From Malaciobacter molluscorum LMG 25693 (GTDB lineage: Bacteria; Campylobacterota; Campylobacteria; Campylobacterales; Arcobacteraceae): a stretch of DNA of 64,000 bases. Made by a program: the position numbers and the translations under genes. The notes under the pieces are model-generated. The model saw nothing but the letters and a program-made list of their open reading frames with translations. It was not told where the DNA came from and made no database searches. Shown one piece after another: positions 53,492 through 61,098 of this stretch. The stretch lies in NCBI RefSeq assembly GCF_003544935.1, contig NZ_CP032098.1, positions 1,364,001-1,428,000 on the forward strand. Reading direction: 5' to 3'. Every line of letters starts with the position of its first letter. Position 1 is the first letter of the stretch.

Positions 53492-54143
53492 TATTACACC
53501 TTTTACAACATTAGATTATAAAGACAATTTATCTTGTATTGTATGGTTTATATCATGCAATATGAGATGCCAATACTGTTATAATTCAAATATAATTGAG
53601 TGTAAAGATGGAAACTATGCAATAAAAGACTTATTTGAGTTTTTAGAAAAAAGAGTAGGGCTTCTTGATGCTGTTGTTTTAAGTGGAGGAGAAGCAACCA
53701 GACATGACTTACTTCCTATTTGTAAAAAAATCAAATCAATGGGTTTTAAAATAAAACTAGATACTAATGGCACAAATTTGACTTTATTAAAACAATTAAT
53801 TGAAAATGATTATTTAGATTATATAGCATTAGATTTTAAAGCATTAGAAGAAGATTTTCAAACTATAACAAATTCAAATTTATATGATAAATTTCTTGAA
53901 ACGATAAAATATCTTATAAAAATTAATTTTAATTTTGAAGTTAGAACAACTTTACATGCAGATTTAATTACTCTAAAACAATTAAATAAAATGATAGATC
54001 AATTATATCAATTGGGTTATAAAAATAATTTTTATATTCAAAATTTTTTAAATGTGGATAATTATGCAGATTTAAAAGAACCTAAAAACTCTATTGATAA
54101 AGAGCTTTTAAGTAATAAATTAAATATTTTGTGGAGAAACTAA
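53472..54143 (+). CDS. nrdG: Anaerobic ribonucleotide reductase activase
   Basis: A radical-SAM activase (about 223 residues) with IVWFISCNMRCQYCYNSN (CxxxCxxC) and the loop VVLSGGEATRHDL. It generates the glycyl radical on NrdD. The start is uncertain: I use TTG at 53472 (AGGG upstream); TTG at 53469 or GTG at 53445 are possible. It overlaps the glycyl-radical ORF by 20 bases. A wCxC pattern that differs from the short NrdG of E. coli (154 residues) suggests the longer Campylobacterota/archaeal-type activase. Confidence 0.85.
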   Translation: MKKAIYDITPFTTLDYKDNLSCIVWFISCNMRCQYCYNSNIIECKDGNYAIKDLFEFLEKRVGLLDAVVLSGGEATRHDLLPICKKIKSMGFKIKLDTNGTNLTLLKQLIENDYLDYIALDFKALEEDFQTITNSNLYDKFLETIKYLIKINFNFEVRTTLHADLITLKQLNKMIDQLYQLGYKNNFYIQNFLNVDNYADLKEPKNSIDKELLSNKLNILWRN

Positions 54144-54809
54144 ATAACCTTGTCCTGAAATATTTTTTATTAAGTTTTTAGAAGTTTTAGCTCTAAATCT
54201 CTTTATAAAAGTTCTTAATCTTTCATCTGATGAATTTTCACCTTCCCACAAAGTATCTTTTATTTTATCAACTTCTACAATATTTGGATGATTTTTAATT
54301 AATAGAAATAAAAAATTCTTTTCCCTTTTTGTTAAATTAACTATCTTATTGTCTTTAAATAAATTATTTTTATTTTTATCATAATAAATTGTATTTGATA
54401 GTTTAAAAACTCTTTTTTTATCTAATTTTGTTACTAAATTTTTTAAATATTCTAATACTTCTTCAGGATCAAAAGGCTTTATAAAATATTTAGTTATACC
54501 AATATCAATTGCATTTAATAATCTTTCTTTTTCAGAAAATGCACTTAATACAATTACAGGAATATCTTCATCAATTTCTTCTTTTATTTTTTTTGTCATT
54601 TCTAAACCATCAAGTTTAGGCATCATTATATCTGTTATTATAATGTCAGGCTTAACATTTTTAACTTTTTCTATTGCTTCTTCACCATCTTTTGCTAGAG
54701 TAAAACTAAAAAAATAATCTCCTATTGCTTCTTTTAATAGTTTAGCAATATTTTGCTCATCTTCTACAAGCAATACTTTAAATTCTTTTAGTAAATTGTC
54801 ATTTGACAT
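54120..54809 (-). CDS. OmpR-type response regulator
   Basis: A 229-residue regulator with complete receiver (VLLVEDEQNIAKLL, IITDIMMPKLDG, VLSAFSE, FIKPFDP) and a winged helix (NLTKREKNFLFLLI to RTFIKRFRAKTSKN, ending GQGYLV). No kinase is adjacent. It overlaps the nrdG end by 24 bases on the opposite strand without a clear terminator between them. Confidence 0.9.
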   Translation of the reverse strand: MSNDNLLKEFKVLLVEDEQNIAKLLKEAIGDYFFSFTLAKDGEEAIEKVKNVKPDIIITDIMMPKLDGLEMTKKIKEEIDEDIPVIVLSAFSEKERLLNAIDIGITKYFIKPFDPEEVLEYLKNLVTKLDKKRVFKLSNTIYYDKNKNNLFKDNKIVNLTKREKNFLFLLIKNHPNIVEVDKIKDTLWEGENSSDERLRTFIKRFRAKTSKNLIKNISGQGYLVSPQNI

Positions 54810-54986
54810 AGATATCTCCTAAAATTAAATATCTTTTAATTAATAATTATAGAATTTTTTTTTAAATATTAGATAAAATTTATCTTTTAATGTCATTTTT
54901 TTTTATAAAATATCTTTTATGAAAGCCATCAAAAGGTGTTTTGAAAATCTTAAGTTATATTTTAGTTCATAAGTTACAAAAAATGA

Positions 54987-54994
54987 TGTATAAT
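54987..54994 (+). promoter_or_regulatory. Extended -10 promoter for gshB
   Basis: TGTATAAT (TG dinucleotide one base before TATAAT), about 36 bases before the gshB ATG and ahead of the Shine-Dalgarno GAGGA. No strong -35 box is seen. Confidence 0.5.
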
Positions 54995-55030
54995 ATTAGT
55001 TAATAAATTAATTTTATAAAAGAGGAAAAA

Positions 55031-56062
55031 ATGCACGTAGGCTTTATTATTGAGCATTGGGATAATATAGAACCACTTAAAAGTTCAACACTTACAATAA
55101 TTAGAGAATGTATTAAAAGAAAACACAAAGTATCAATTCTTTATACAAATAATTTGACAGTTAGAAATAATATTGTACATGGTTTTATTTTGACAATTAA
55201 AGATATGGAAAAAATTCCAGAAAATATTACATCATTTTATAAAAAAGTTGAATTTGAAAAAAAATTAACAGCTCTTCATGCATTTGATTGCATTATGTTA
55301 AGAAAAGATCCTCCAATAAATCCATTGGTACTGAATTTTTTAGATGCAATAAAAGATGAAACAGTAATTATTAATGATGTTGATGGTATTAGAAAAGCAA
55401 ATAATAAATTATATACTACAACATTTCATGATCCTAATAATACATTTTTACCTGTTACTCATGTATCAGGTAGTAAAAAATATATAAATAAAATTATTGA
55501 AGAATCAACTAATGAAAAATTAATATTAAAACCACTTGATGGTTCGGGTGGAAAAGGTGTTATTGTATTAGAAAAAAATGCTAAATCAAATATTAATTCA
55601 TTATTGGATTTTTATATTGATAAATCAGGTGATAAATATGTAATTTTGCAAGAGTACATTCAAGGTGCAGAAAATGGCGATGTAAGAGTTTTAATGTTAA
55701 ATGGAAAATATTTAGGTGCATATCATAGAAAACCTGCTGTTGGGGAGATTAGAGCAAATATTCAAGCTGGTGGAACTGCACATAAATATACATTAACTGA
55801 AAGCCAAAAAAATGTTTGTAGAAAAATAGGGACTAAATTACTTGCTGATGGATTATATTTTGTTGGTTTAGATATGATTGGAGATAAAATTCTTGAGGTT
55901 AATGTTCTTAATCCAGGTGGAATTACAAATATTAATAAATTAAACAAATTAAAACTTCATCAAAATGTAGTAGATTTTTTAGAAGAAAAAGTTGAAGAAA
56001 AAATAGAAAAAAGAGCAGAATTAGAATATTTACTCAAAAGATTGAACGAATTAAGGGAGTAA
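55031..56062 (+). CDS. gshB: Glutathione synthetase-like ATP-grasp ligase
   Basis: A 343-residue protein. Family marks are FDCIMLRKDPPINPLVLNFL (GshB N-terminal signature), LILKPLDGSGGKGVIVL (ATP-grasp G-loop), GDVRVLMLNGKYLGAYHRK, and FVGLDMIGDKILEVNVLNPGG (metal Asp and ExN). GshB joins gamma-glutamylcysteine with glycine. It has about 25 extra residues at the C-terminus, helical and charged. No gamma-glutamylcysteine ligase is in the window, so a different dipeptide ligation cannot be excluded. Followed closely by a small hypothetical gene. Confidence 0.85.
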   Translation: MHVGFIIEHWDNIEPLKSSTLTIIRECIKRKHKVSILYTNNLTVRNNIVHGFILTIKDMEKIPENITSFYKKVEFEKKLTALHAFDCIMLRKDPPINPLVLNFLDAIKDETVIINDVDGIRKANNKLYTTTFHDPNNTFLPVTHVSGSKKYINKIIEESTNEKLILKPLDGSGGKGVIVLEKNAKSNINSLLDFYIDKSGDKYVILQEYIQGAENGDVRVLMLNGKYLGAYHRKPAVGEIRANIQAGGTAHKYTLTESQKNVCRKIGTKLLADGLYFVGLDMIGDKILEVNVLNPGGITNINKLNKLKLHQNVVDFLEEKVEEKIEKRAELEYLLKRLNELRE

Positions 56063-56069
56063 CTTTGAA

Positions 56070-56279
56070 ATGGACGTACAAGATATCAAAAGAAATTCAG
56101 AACTTTCTGAATCTGTAGTTGAAATTGTTAAGTTTGTAAAATACGAAAGAAATTTTGATAAAGCAGCTCAAATAATTATAGAAAAGAATATAACTATGAC
56201 AAATATTGTTGAAAGAACATTGAGAATCCAGATGTTTGAATTAGCAAAATTATGTGATGCAGTATTAGCTAAAAAATAG
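56070..56279 (+). CDS. Small helical protein of unknown function
   Basis: A 69-residue protein, all-helical prediction (SESVVEIVKFVKYERNF, IIEKNITMTNIVERTLR). No cysteine, signal peptide or membrane helix. It begins seven bases after gshB, so is likely cotranscribed. I do not recognise a family. The GGGAGTAAC upstream gives a moderate Shine-Dalgarno at the correct spacing. Confidence 0.6.
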   Translation: MDVQDIKRNSELSESVVEIVKFVKYERNFDKAAQIIIEKNITMTNIVERTLRIQMFELAKLCDAVLAKK

Positions 56280-56303
56280 AAGTAAGTTTTTTAACTTACT
56301 TCT
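56278..56303. terminator. Bidirectional terminator between small gene and lipoprotein gene
   Basis: Arms AGAAGTAAGTT (56278-56288) and AACTTACTTCT (56293-56303) with a TTTT loop, overlapping the lipoprotein stop codon. Confidence 0.8.
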
Positions 56304-56475
56304 GCGTACATATTTCTCTTACAACATATTTTCCTGTTAAATAATTCATTGTTTTTACTTTTTTATATTTATATCCATTTTTTAAACATTCATCTTTTGA
56401 ATACTTTGATATATCTTTGCTACAGCCTACGAAAAATAAAAATAATATAACTAAAACTAGCCTAAAAATTTTCAT
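56296..56475 (-). CDS. Small predicted lipoprotein
   Basis: A 59-residue protein. Signal and lipobox MKIFRLVLVILFLFFVGCSK place the lipidated Cys at residue 18. Two further cysteines (DECLKNGYK, REICTQK) could form a disulphide. Start at the ATG at 56475 is chosen because GGAG lies six bases before it; an upstream ATG at 56493 would put extra residues before the signal. Function unknown. Confidence 0.75.
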   Translation of the reverse strand: MKIFRLVLVILFLFFVGCSKDISKYSKDECLKNGYKYKKVKTMNYLTGKYVVREICTQK

Positions 56476-56543
56476 AACATACTCCTTATCCATAATATAC
56501 TATTAAAGGGTAGCTAAAAAGTGTCAATATAGAAAAAATAATT

Positions 56544-57764
56544 TTATAATGGCAAATTTATTGTAAAAAGTAATCCATTTTTAAAATTTTGAGCTAAAAT
56601 ATTACCATTTAAACTTTTTTCAATTATCATTTTTGACATAAATAATCCAAGCCCCGTCCCATTACTTTGATGTTTAGTAGTAAAATATGGTTCAAATATT
56701 TTATCAAGTGTTTTTTCATTTACTCCTAAAGCATTATCTAAAAATAGAACTTGTGCAAAATGATTATTTTCCTGTGTAATTTTTTTTATTTGAATATTAA
56801 TAAGTCTATTTTTTACATTATTTTTATTAAAAGCTTGTGCAGAATTTTGTAAAAAATTTATTATAACTTGTGAAAACTCATTTGATACACCAAAAACCTC
56901 AACATCTATATAATCTTTTTTTATTACAATATTTTCTTTTTGAATCAGTTTTTTACTAATATTTAAACTCTCTTCAAGTGCAATTTTTAAATCAAATTTC
57001 TTTTTTTCTTTATTTGGATTAAAGAAATTCGAGAAATCATCAATTGTTTGGGACATATTTGCAATAATTTCTTTACTATCTTTATAATATTTTGAGATTT
57101 CTTCAATTTCATTTTTTATTGCAGCTTTTTTCATATTAAATAAAGCAAGATTTAACTCTGTTAGTGGTTGTCTCCATTGATGTGCAATATTTGCAAGCAT
57201 TTGTCCTAAACTTGCCATTCTTGATTGCCAAAATAGTATTTTTTGTTTTTGTTTATTCTTTTCTATTTCTTCTTCAACTCTTTGTTCAAGATTTTGATTA
57301 AGTTCTTTTAATTGTTTTGTTTGTTCTTGAACTCTCATTTCTAGAGTTTTATTTAGTAATTTTAACTCTTTATCTTTTTTTTCTAAATCTTTTTTTAGTT
57401 CAACTTCTTGCGTTACATCATAACGAATTGCAATAAATTCTTCTATATCATCAAATTCATTAAATATAGGACTAATTGTTGTATTTAAATAGACACTTCT
57501 TCCATCTTTTGTTAAATTTTTAACAGTTGATTTATATGTTTGCCTTTTTAATTTAATAGTCTCCCATAAAAGTTTAAAATGTTCTTTAGGAACATCAGGA
57601 TGTCTCACAATATTATGATTCTTACCTAATAATTCCTCTTTTGTATATCCTGAAATTTTACAAAACTCATCATTTACAAATGTTATTATTCCATTTATAT
57701 CAGTTTTTGAAACGATATTACTATTTTCAATTGCCTGTTGATAAGTATTTGTATTTTTTTTCAT
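56544..57764 (-). CDS. Soluble PAS histidine kinase with coiled-coil linker
   Basis: A 406-residue kinase. Residues about 8-120 are an Aer-type PAS (GIITFVNDEFCKISGYTKEEL, GKNHNIVRHPDVPKEHF, LWETIKLK). A coiled coil (about 125-180) joins it to the kinase core: NIAHQWRQPLTELNL (phosphoacceptor), N box FLQNSAQAF, G1 LDNALGVNEK and G2 GTGLGLFMSK. The G1 is less glycine-rich than in its paralogues. Its ATG is one base after the hemB stop codon, so it may be translationally coupled to hemB. Confidence 0.88.
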   Translation of the reverse strand: MKKNTNTYQQAIENSNIVSKTDINGIITFVNDEFCKISGYTKEELLGKNHNIVRHPDVPKEHFKLLWETIKLKRQTYKSTVKNLTKDGRSVYLNTTISPIFNEFDDIEEFIAIRYDVTQEVELKKDLEKKDKELKLLNKTLEMRVQEQTKQLKELNQNLEQRVEEEIEKNKQKQKILFWQSRMASLGQMLANIAHQWRQPLTELNLALFNMKKAAIKNEIEEISKYYKDSKEIIANMSQTIDDFSNFFNPNKEKKKFDLKIALEESLNISKKLIQKENIVIKKDYIDVEVFGVSNEFSQVIINFLQNSAQAFNKNNVKNRLINIQIKKITQENNHFAQVLFLDNALGVNEKTLDKIFEPYFTTKHQSNGTGLGLFMSKMIIEKSLNGNILAQNFKNGLLFTINLPL

Positions 57765-57765
57765 T

Positions 57766-58740
57766 TTAATTCTTATTTAAATATTCACAAGCTTCTTTTG
57801 CATGATATGTAATAATCATATCAGCACCAGCTCTTTTAAATCCAGTTAATGTTTCAAGCATAATTCTTTCATAATCAACTAGTCCTGCTAAACCTGCATT
57901 TTTAAGCATTGCATATTCACCACTAACATTATATGCACAAATTGGTAAGTTTGAATTACTTCTTAAATCTCTAATAACATCCATAAATGCAAGTGCTGGT
58001 TTAACCATAAGAATATCAGCTCCTTGTTTTTCATCTTCTAAAGATTCTTCTATCGCTTCTAATCTATTTGCAGGGTTCATTTGATAACTTCTTCTATCTC
58101 CAAAAGAAGGAGTTGATTCAGCAACATCTCTAAATGGTCCATAATAAGCACTTGCAAATTTTGTTGAATATGCCATAATTGGTAAATCTTTGAATCCATT
58201 TTCATCTAATGCTGTTCTTAATGTTTCAATAATTCCATCCATCATTCCACTTGGAGCAATCATATCAGCACCAGCTTTTGCATGAACTAACGCCTGTTGT
58301 GCAGAGATTTCTAATGTTTTATCATTATCAACTGTTTGTGTAACTGGATCTAAAATTCCACAATGTCCATGATCTGTATATTCGCAAAAACATAAATCTG
58401 TAATAATAAACATATCAGGAAATTTTGCTTTAATAGCTTTAATTGTTCTTGCAATAATACTTTCTTCACATAAACATTCACTACCAACAGAATCTTTTAC
58501 ATCTGGAATTCCAAATAATATTATTGATTTTAAACCAATAGAGTAAATATATTCACACTCTTTTAAAATTTCATCAATACTCATTTGAAAAACACCTGGC
58601 ATTGAATTAACTTCAGTTTTAATATTTTCACCTTCTCTTACAAATAGCGGATAAATAAAATCATTTCTTGATAAACTTGTTTCTTGTACTAAATTTCTTA
58701 AATTTTCGTTAATTCTTAATCTTCTAAATCGTTTAAACAT
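57766..58740 (-). CDS. hemB: Delta-aminolevulinic acid dehydratase (porphobilinogen synthase)
   Basis: A 324-residue enzyme that condenses two 5-aminolevulinate molecules. Motifs: [16 protein letters not shown] (metal cysteines), [26 protein letters not shown] (first Lys region) and [12 protein letters not shown] (Schiff-base Lys). I take the ATG at 58740 ([11 protein letters not shown]), which has AAAGGT upstream; an in-frame start at 58818 would add 26 residues that no homologue needs. Divergent from ribA. Confidence 0.95.
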   Translation of the reverse strand: MFKRFRRLRINENLRNLVQETSLSRNDFIYPLFVREGENIKTEVNSMPGVFQMSIDEILKECEYIYSIGLKSIILFGIPDVKDSVGSECLCEESIIARTIKAIKAKFPDMFIITDLCFCEYTDHGHCGILDPVTQTVDNDKTLEISAQQALVHAKAGADMIAPSGMMDGIIETLRTALDENGFKDLPIMAYSTKFASAYYGPFRDVAESTPSFGDRRSYQMNPANRLEAIEESLEDEKQGADILMVKPALAFMDVIRDLRSNSNLPICAYNVSGEYAMLKNAGLAGLVDYERIMLETLTGFKRAGADMIITYHAKEACEYLNKN

Positions 58741-58799
58741 ATTTTTACCTTTGTTAGATATAATCGTGATTATTTTATCACTATAAGGTTTAAAAGCGA

Positions 58800-59381
58800 A
58801 TGAATATAAAACAATCAAATATTGCTAACCTACCTACAAAATATGGACAATTTAAAATAAAAGCTTATAAAGACTTAGATTCGAATCAAGAACATCTTGC
58901 AATTATTACTCACAATTTTGAACAAATAGATTCTCCTTATGTAAGAATACATTCAGAATGTTTAACTGGAGATACTTTAGGAAGTTTAAAATGTGATTGT
59001 CAAAATCAACTTCAACTAGCTATGACTTTTATTGCAAAAGAGGGTGGTCTGATTATTTATCATAGACAAGAGGGCAGAAATATAGGTTTGCTAAATAAAG
59101 TAAATGCTTATGCATTACAAGATAAAGGTAGAAATACAATTGAAGCAAATTTAGAATTAGGGTTTAAAGAAGATGAAAGAGATTATAGTATCATTGAATA
59201 TATATTTAAAGATTTAAATGTAAAAAAAATCAAATTAATAACAAATAACCCTAAAAAAATAGAGTTTGTTCAATCTATAGGAATTGAAATCACTCAAAGA
59301 GTTCCATCAATTACAAAAGCAAATAAATATAATGAATTTTATTTAAATACAAAAAAATCAAAAATGGGACATCTTTTATAA
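58800..59381 (+). CDS. ribA: GTP cyclohydrolase II
   Basis: A 193-residue enzyme that opens GTP to start riboflavin synthesis. Motifs: [20 protein letters not shown] and [10 protein letters not shown] (three zinc cysteines), [15 protein letters not shown] and [13 protein letters not shown]. It is a stand-alone RibA (not fused to RibB). AAGG lies upstream and TATAAT further up. The stop codon overlaps the rsmG start (TAATG). Confidence 0.95.
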   Translation: MNIKQSNIANLPTKYGQFKIKAYKDLDSNQEHLAIITHNFEQIDSPYVRIHSECLTGDTLGSLKCDCQNQLQLAMTFIAKEGGLIIYHRQEGRNIGLLNKVNAYALQDKGRNTIEANLELGFKEDERDYSIIEYIFKDLNVKKIKLITNNPKKIEFVQSIGIEITQRVPSITKANKYNEFYLNTKKSKMGHLL

Positions 59382-59968
59382 TGTTATTAAAAGAAAAACT
59401 AAAATCTGAAAATCTTATTATTAAAGATGGTTTTTTACAAAGATGTGATATTTTTATTGAATTATTACAAAAGTGGGGTAAAGTTCATAATTTGAGTGGA
59501 AGTTTAAAAGAAGAAGATATTTATGAAAATATAATTGATTCTATTTATCCATTATCTTTTATAGATGATTTTAAATCTTTTGCAGATATTGGTACAGGTG
59601 CAGGCTATCCTGGTCTTATTTTAGCAATGGCAAAACCTGAAAAAAAATGTTATTTAATAGAACCAAGAGTAAAAAGAGTCTCTTTTTTAAATTTTGTAAA
59701 AAATACATTAGGTTTGAATAATGTAGAAATTCTTTGTAAAAGAGTAGAAGAAGTAAAAGACATAAAAGTAGATTTAATAACATCACGTGCAGTTACAAAT
59801 ACTTCTTTGTTATTAAATTTAACAAAAAATATTATAGATAAAGAGTGTAATTTCTTATTTTATAAAGGAAGTATGCTTGATAATGAAATAGAAGAAGCAA
59901 AAATAGAAAAAACTAAAATAGTAAAAAGAAAAGATAGAAACTATTTATATTATAAAGGTAAACAATGA
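59381..59968 (+). CDS. rsmG: 16S rRNA m7G527 methyltransferase
   Basis: A 195-residue SAM-dependent methyltransferase for 16S rRNA G527 (streptomycin-site region). Motif I FADIGTGAGYPGLILAMA, LIEPRVKRVSFLNFVKNTL, and DLITSRAVTNTSLLLNL are typical of GidB/RsmG. Starts inside the ribA stop and overlaps the next gene by four bases, so the rightward group ribA-rsmG and following small genes is a coupled operon. Confidence 0.94.
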   Translation: MLLKEKLKSENLIIKDGFLQRCDIFIELLQKWGKVHNLSGSLKEEDIYENIIDSIYPLSFIDDFKSFADIGTGAGYPGLILAMAKPEKKCYLIEPRVKRVSFLNFVKNTLGLNNVEILCKRVEEVKDIKVDLITSRAVTNTSLLLNLTKNIIDKECNFLFYKGSMLDNEIEEAKIEKTKIVKRKDRNYLYYKGKQ

Positions 59969-60183
59969 TATTTAAACTAATAGCTGTCTTAGCAGTATTA
60001 TTTTTTGTATATACAATTTTTTTTAAAAAAAACAGAGAGAAAACTATAAATAAAAATAATAAAGATGAAAATATAGAAGATGTTATGGTAGAGTGCCCAA
60101 CTTGTGGAACATATGTTTCAAAAAAAGAAGGTATTTTAAGTAATGGACAATATTTCTGTTCATCAGAGTGTTTAAAAAAATAG
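59965..60183 (+). CDS. PP0621-like membrane-anchored zinc-ribbon protein
   Basis: A 72-residue protein. One N-terminal membrane helix (MIFKLIAVLAVLFFVYTIFF), then a charged linker and a zinc ribbon (VECPTCGTYVS and QYFCSSECLKK). This matches the PP0621-like family of bacterial small proteins, function unknown. Overlaps rsmG by four bases and is followed by two more small genes. Confidence 0.75.
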   Translation: MIFKLIAVLAVLFFVYTIFFKKNREKTINKNNKDENIEDVMVECPTCGTYVSKKEGILSNGQYFCSSECLKK

Positions 60184-60191
60184 GTAAAAAA

Positions 60192-60563
60192 ATGATTTTA
60201 ATAGGTGATAATAATATTCCTTTTGAAGAAGTACAAAAAGTAAAAGATATAAATGACTTTTTAAAAACGAAACCAAATACTTTAGTTTTATTTAATTATC
60301 AGCAAAAAATGGTTGAATATTGCTCTAAAAACTCTTTAATATATGCAGTTGTTATAAAAGACTTAAAAGAAGCAATATATGCAAATGCATTAAGTGCAAA
60401 ATATATAATTTGTGAAAAAAGTATATCTAAAGATATACAAGAAGTTGCGGATAACTATATGTTTGATTCTAAAATATTAGCAATTATAGATAGCAATGAA
60501 GAATTCATTGAAATTGCGAAAAATCAAATTGATGGGATAATATATAGGTCTATATTAAAATGA
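60192..60563 (+). CDS. Conserved hypothetical protein
   Basis: A 123-residue cytosolic protein (MILIGDNNIPFEEVQKVKDI at start). The alpha/beta pattern with repeated strands (TLVLFNYQ, YAVVIKDL, AKYIICEKSIS, KILAIIDSN) suggests a small Rossmann-like or receiver-like fold without obvious catalytic residues. Start chosen at 60192 over 60168; AGG is upstream of the former. Its stop overlaps the cytochrome start by four bases. Confidence 0.65.
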   Translation: MILIGDNNIPFEEVQKVKDINDFLKTKPNTLVLFNYQQKMVEYCSKNSLIYAVVIKDLKEAIYANALSAKYIICEKSISKDIQEVADNYMFDSKILAIIDSNEEFIEIAKNQIDGIIYRSILK

Positions 60564-60898
60564 GACATATTTTTATATCTATAATGTTTTTTAGTTTTAT
60601 TTTTGCTTGTAGTGGTAATTGTTTAAAATGCCATCCTACTTTAGAAAAAACAATAAATGAAAAACAACATATTATTTTGAAACAGTGCATAACTTGCCAT
60701 AATAAGATATCAAATGAGATGTCTCAATGTGGAGGAGACTGCTTTTCTTGTCATTCACAAAATAAATTGATTAATTCAGACTATAAAGCACACCAACAAT
60801 TAGTTAACTGTAAAAAATGTCACATTAGTAAAGAAGACTTTTTAAGCTTCCCTAATAATCGTAATAGCAACTTAATTGATTTACTGAAAAATAAGTGA
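60560..60898 (+). CDS. Small tetrahaem c-type cytochrome
   Basis: A 112-residue protein with four haem-binding motifs: CLKCH (21-25), CITCH (43-47), CFSCH (61-65) and CKKCH (84-88). A signal sequence (MRHIFISIMFFSFIFACSG) comes first; IFAC could also be a lipobox. His37 and His78 are candidate sixth ligands. It is a periplasmic electron carrier in principle, and would need CcsBA for maturation. It lies between rsmG-linked small genes and glyS, with no terminal reductase beside it. Extra cysteine C57 lies outside the motifs. Confidence 0.88.
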   Translation: MRHIFISIMFFSFIFACSGNCLKCHPTLEKTINEKQHIILKQCITCHNKISNEMSQCGGDCFSCHSQNKLINSDYKAHQQLVNCKKCHISKEDFLSFPNNRNSNLIDLLKNK

Positions 60899-60948
60899 TT
60901 TTTAGATAAAATTACTGCTTTTATGACATACCACAAACAAGGAATATT

Positions 60949-61098
60949 GTGAAAGAGATATTAGATATTATTATTTTGATTTTGTTTGTATTTATGTTAG
61001 CAATGTTTATAATTGGATTTAATAAACAACAAATTAAAAAGCATAAAGATAAAATTGAGGAAATTGAAAAAAAGAAGAAGGATAAGATAAATGAATAA
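60949..61098 (+). CDS. Small single-span membrane protein upstream of glyS
   Basis: A 49-residue ORF: hydrophobic helix (ILDIIILILFVFMLAMFII) followed by a lysine-rich cytoplasmic tail (KHKDKIEEIEKKKKDK). GTG start behind AGGA. The stop overlaps glyS by eight bases, which suggests coupled translation. Similar small proteins are possible upstream of glyS in relatives, but I cannot confirm it. Confidence 0.6.
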   Translation: MKEILDIIILILFVFMLAMFIIGFNKQQIKKHKDKIEEIEKKKKDKINE

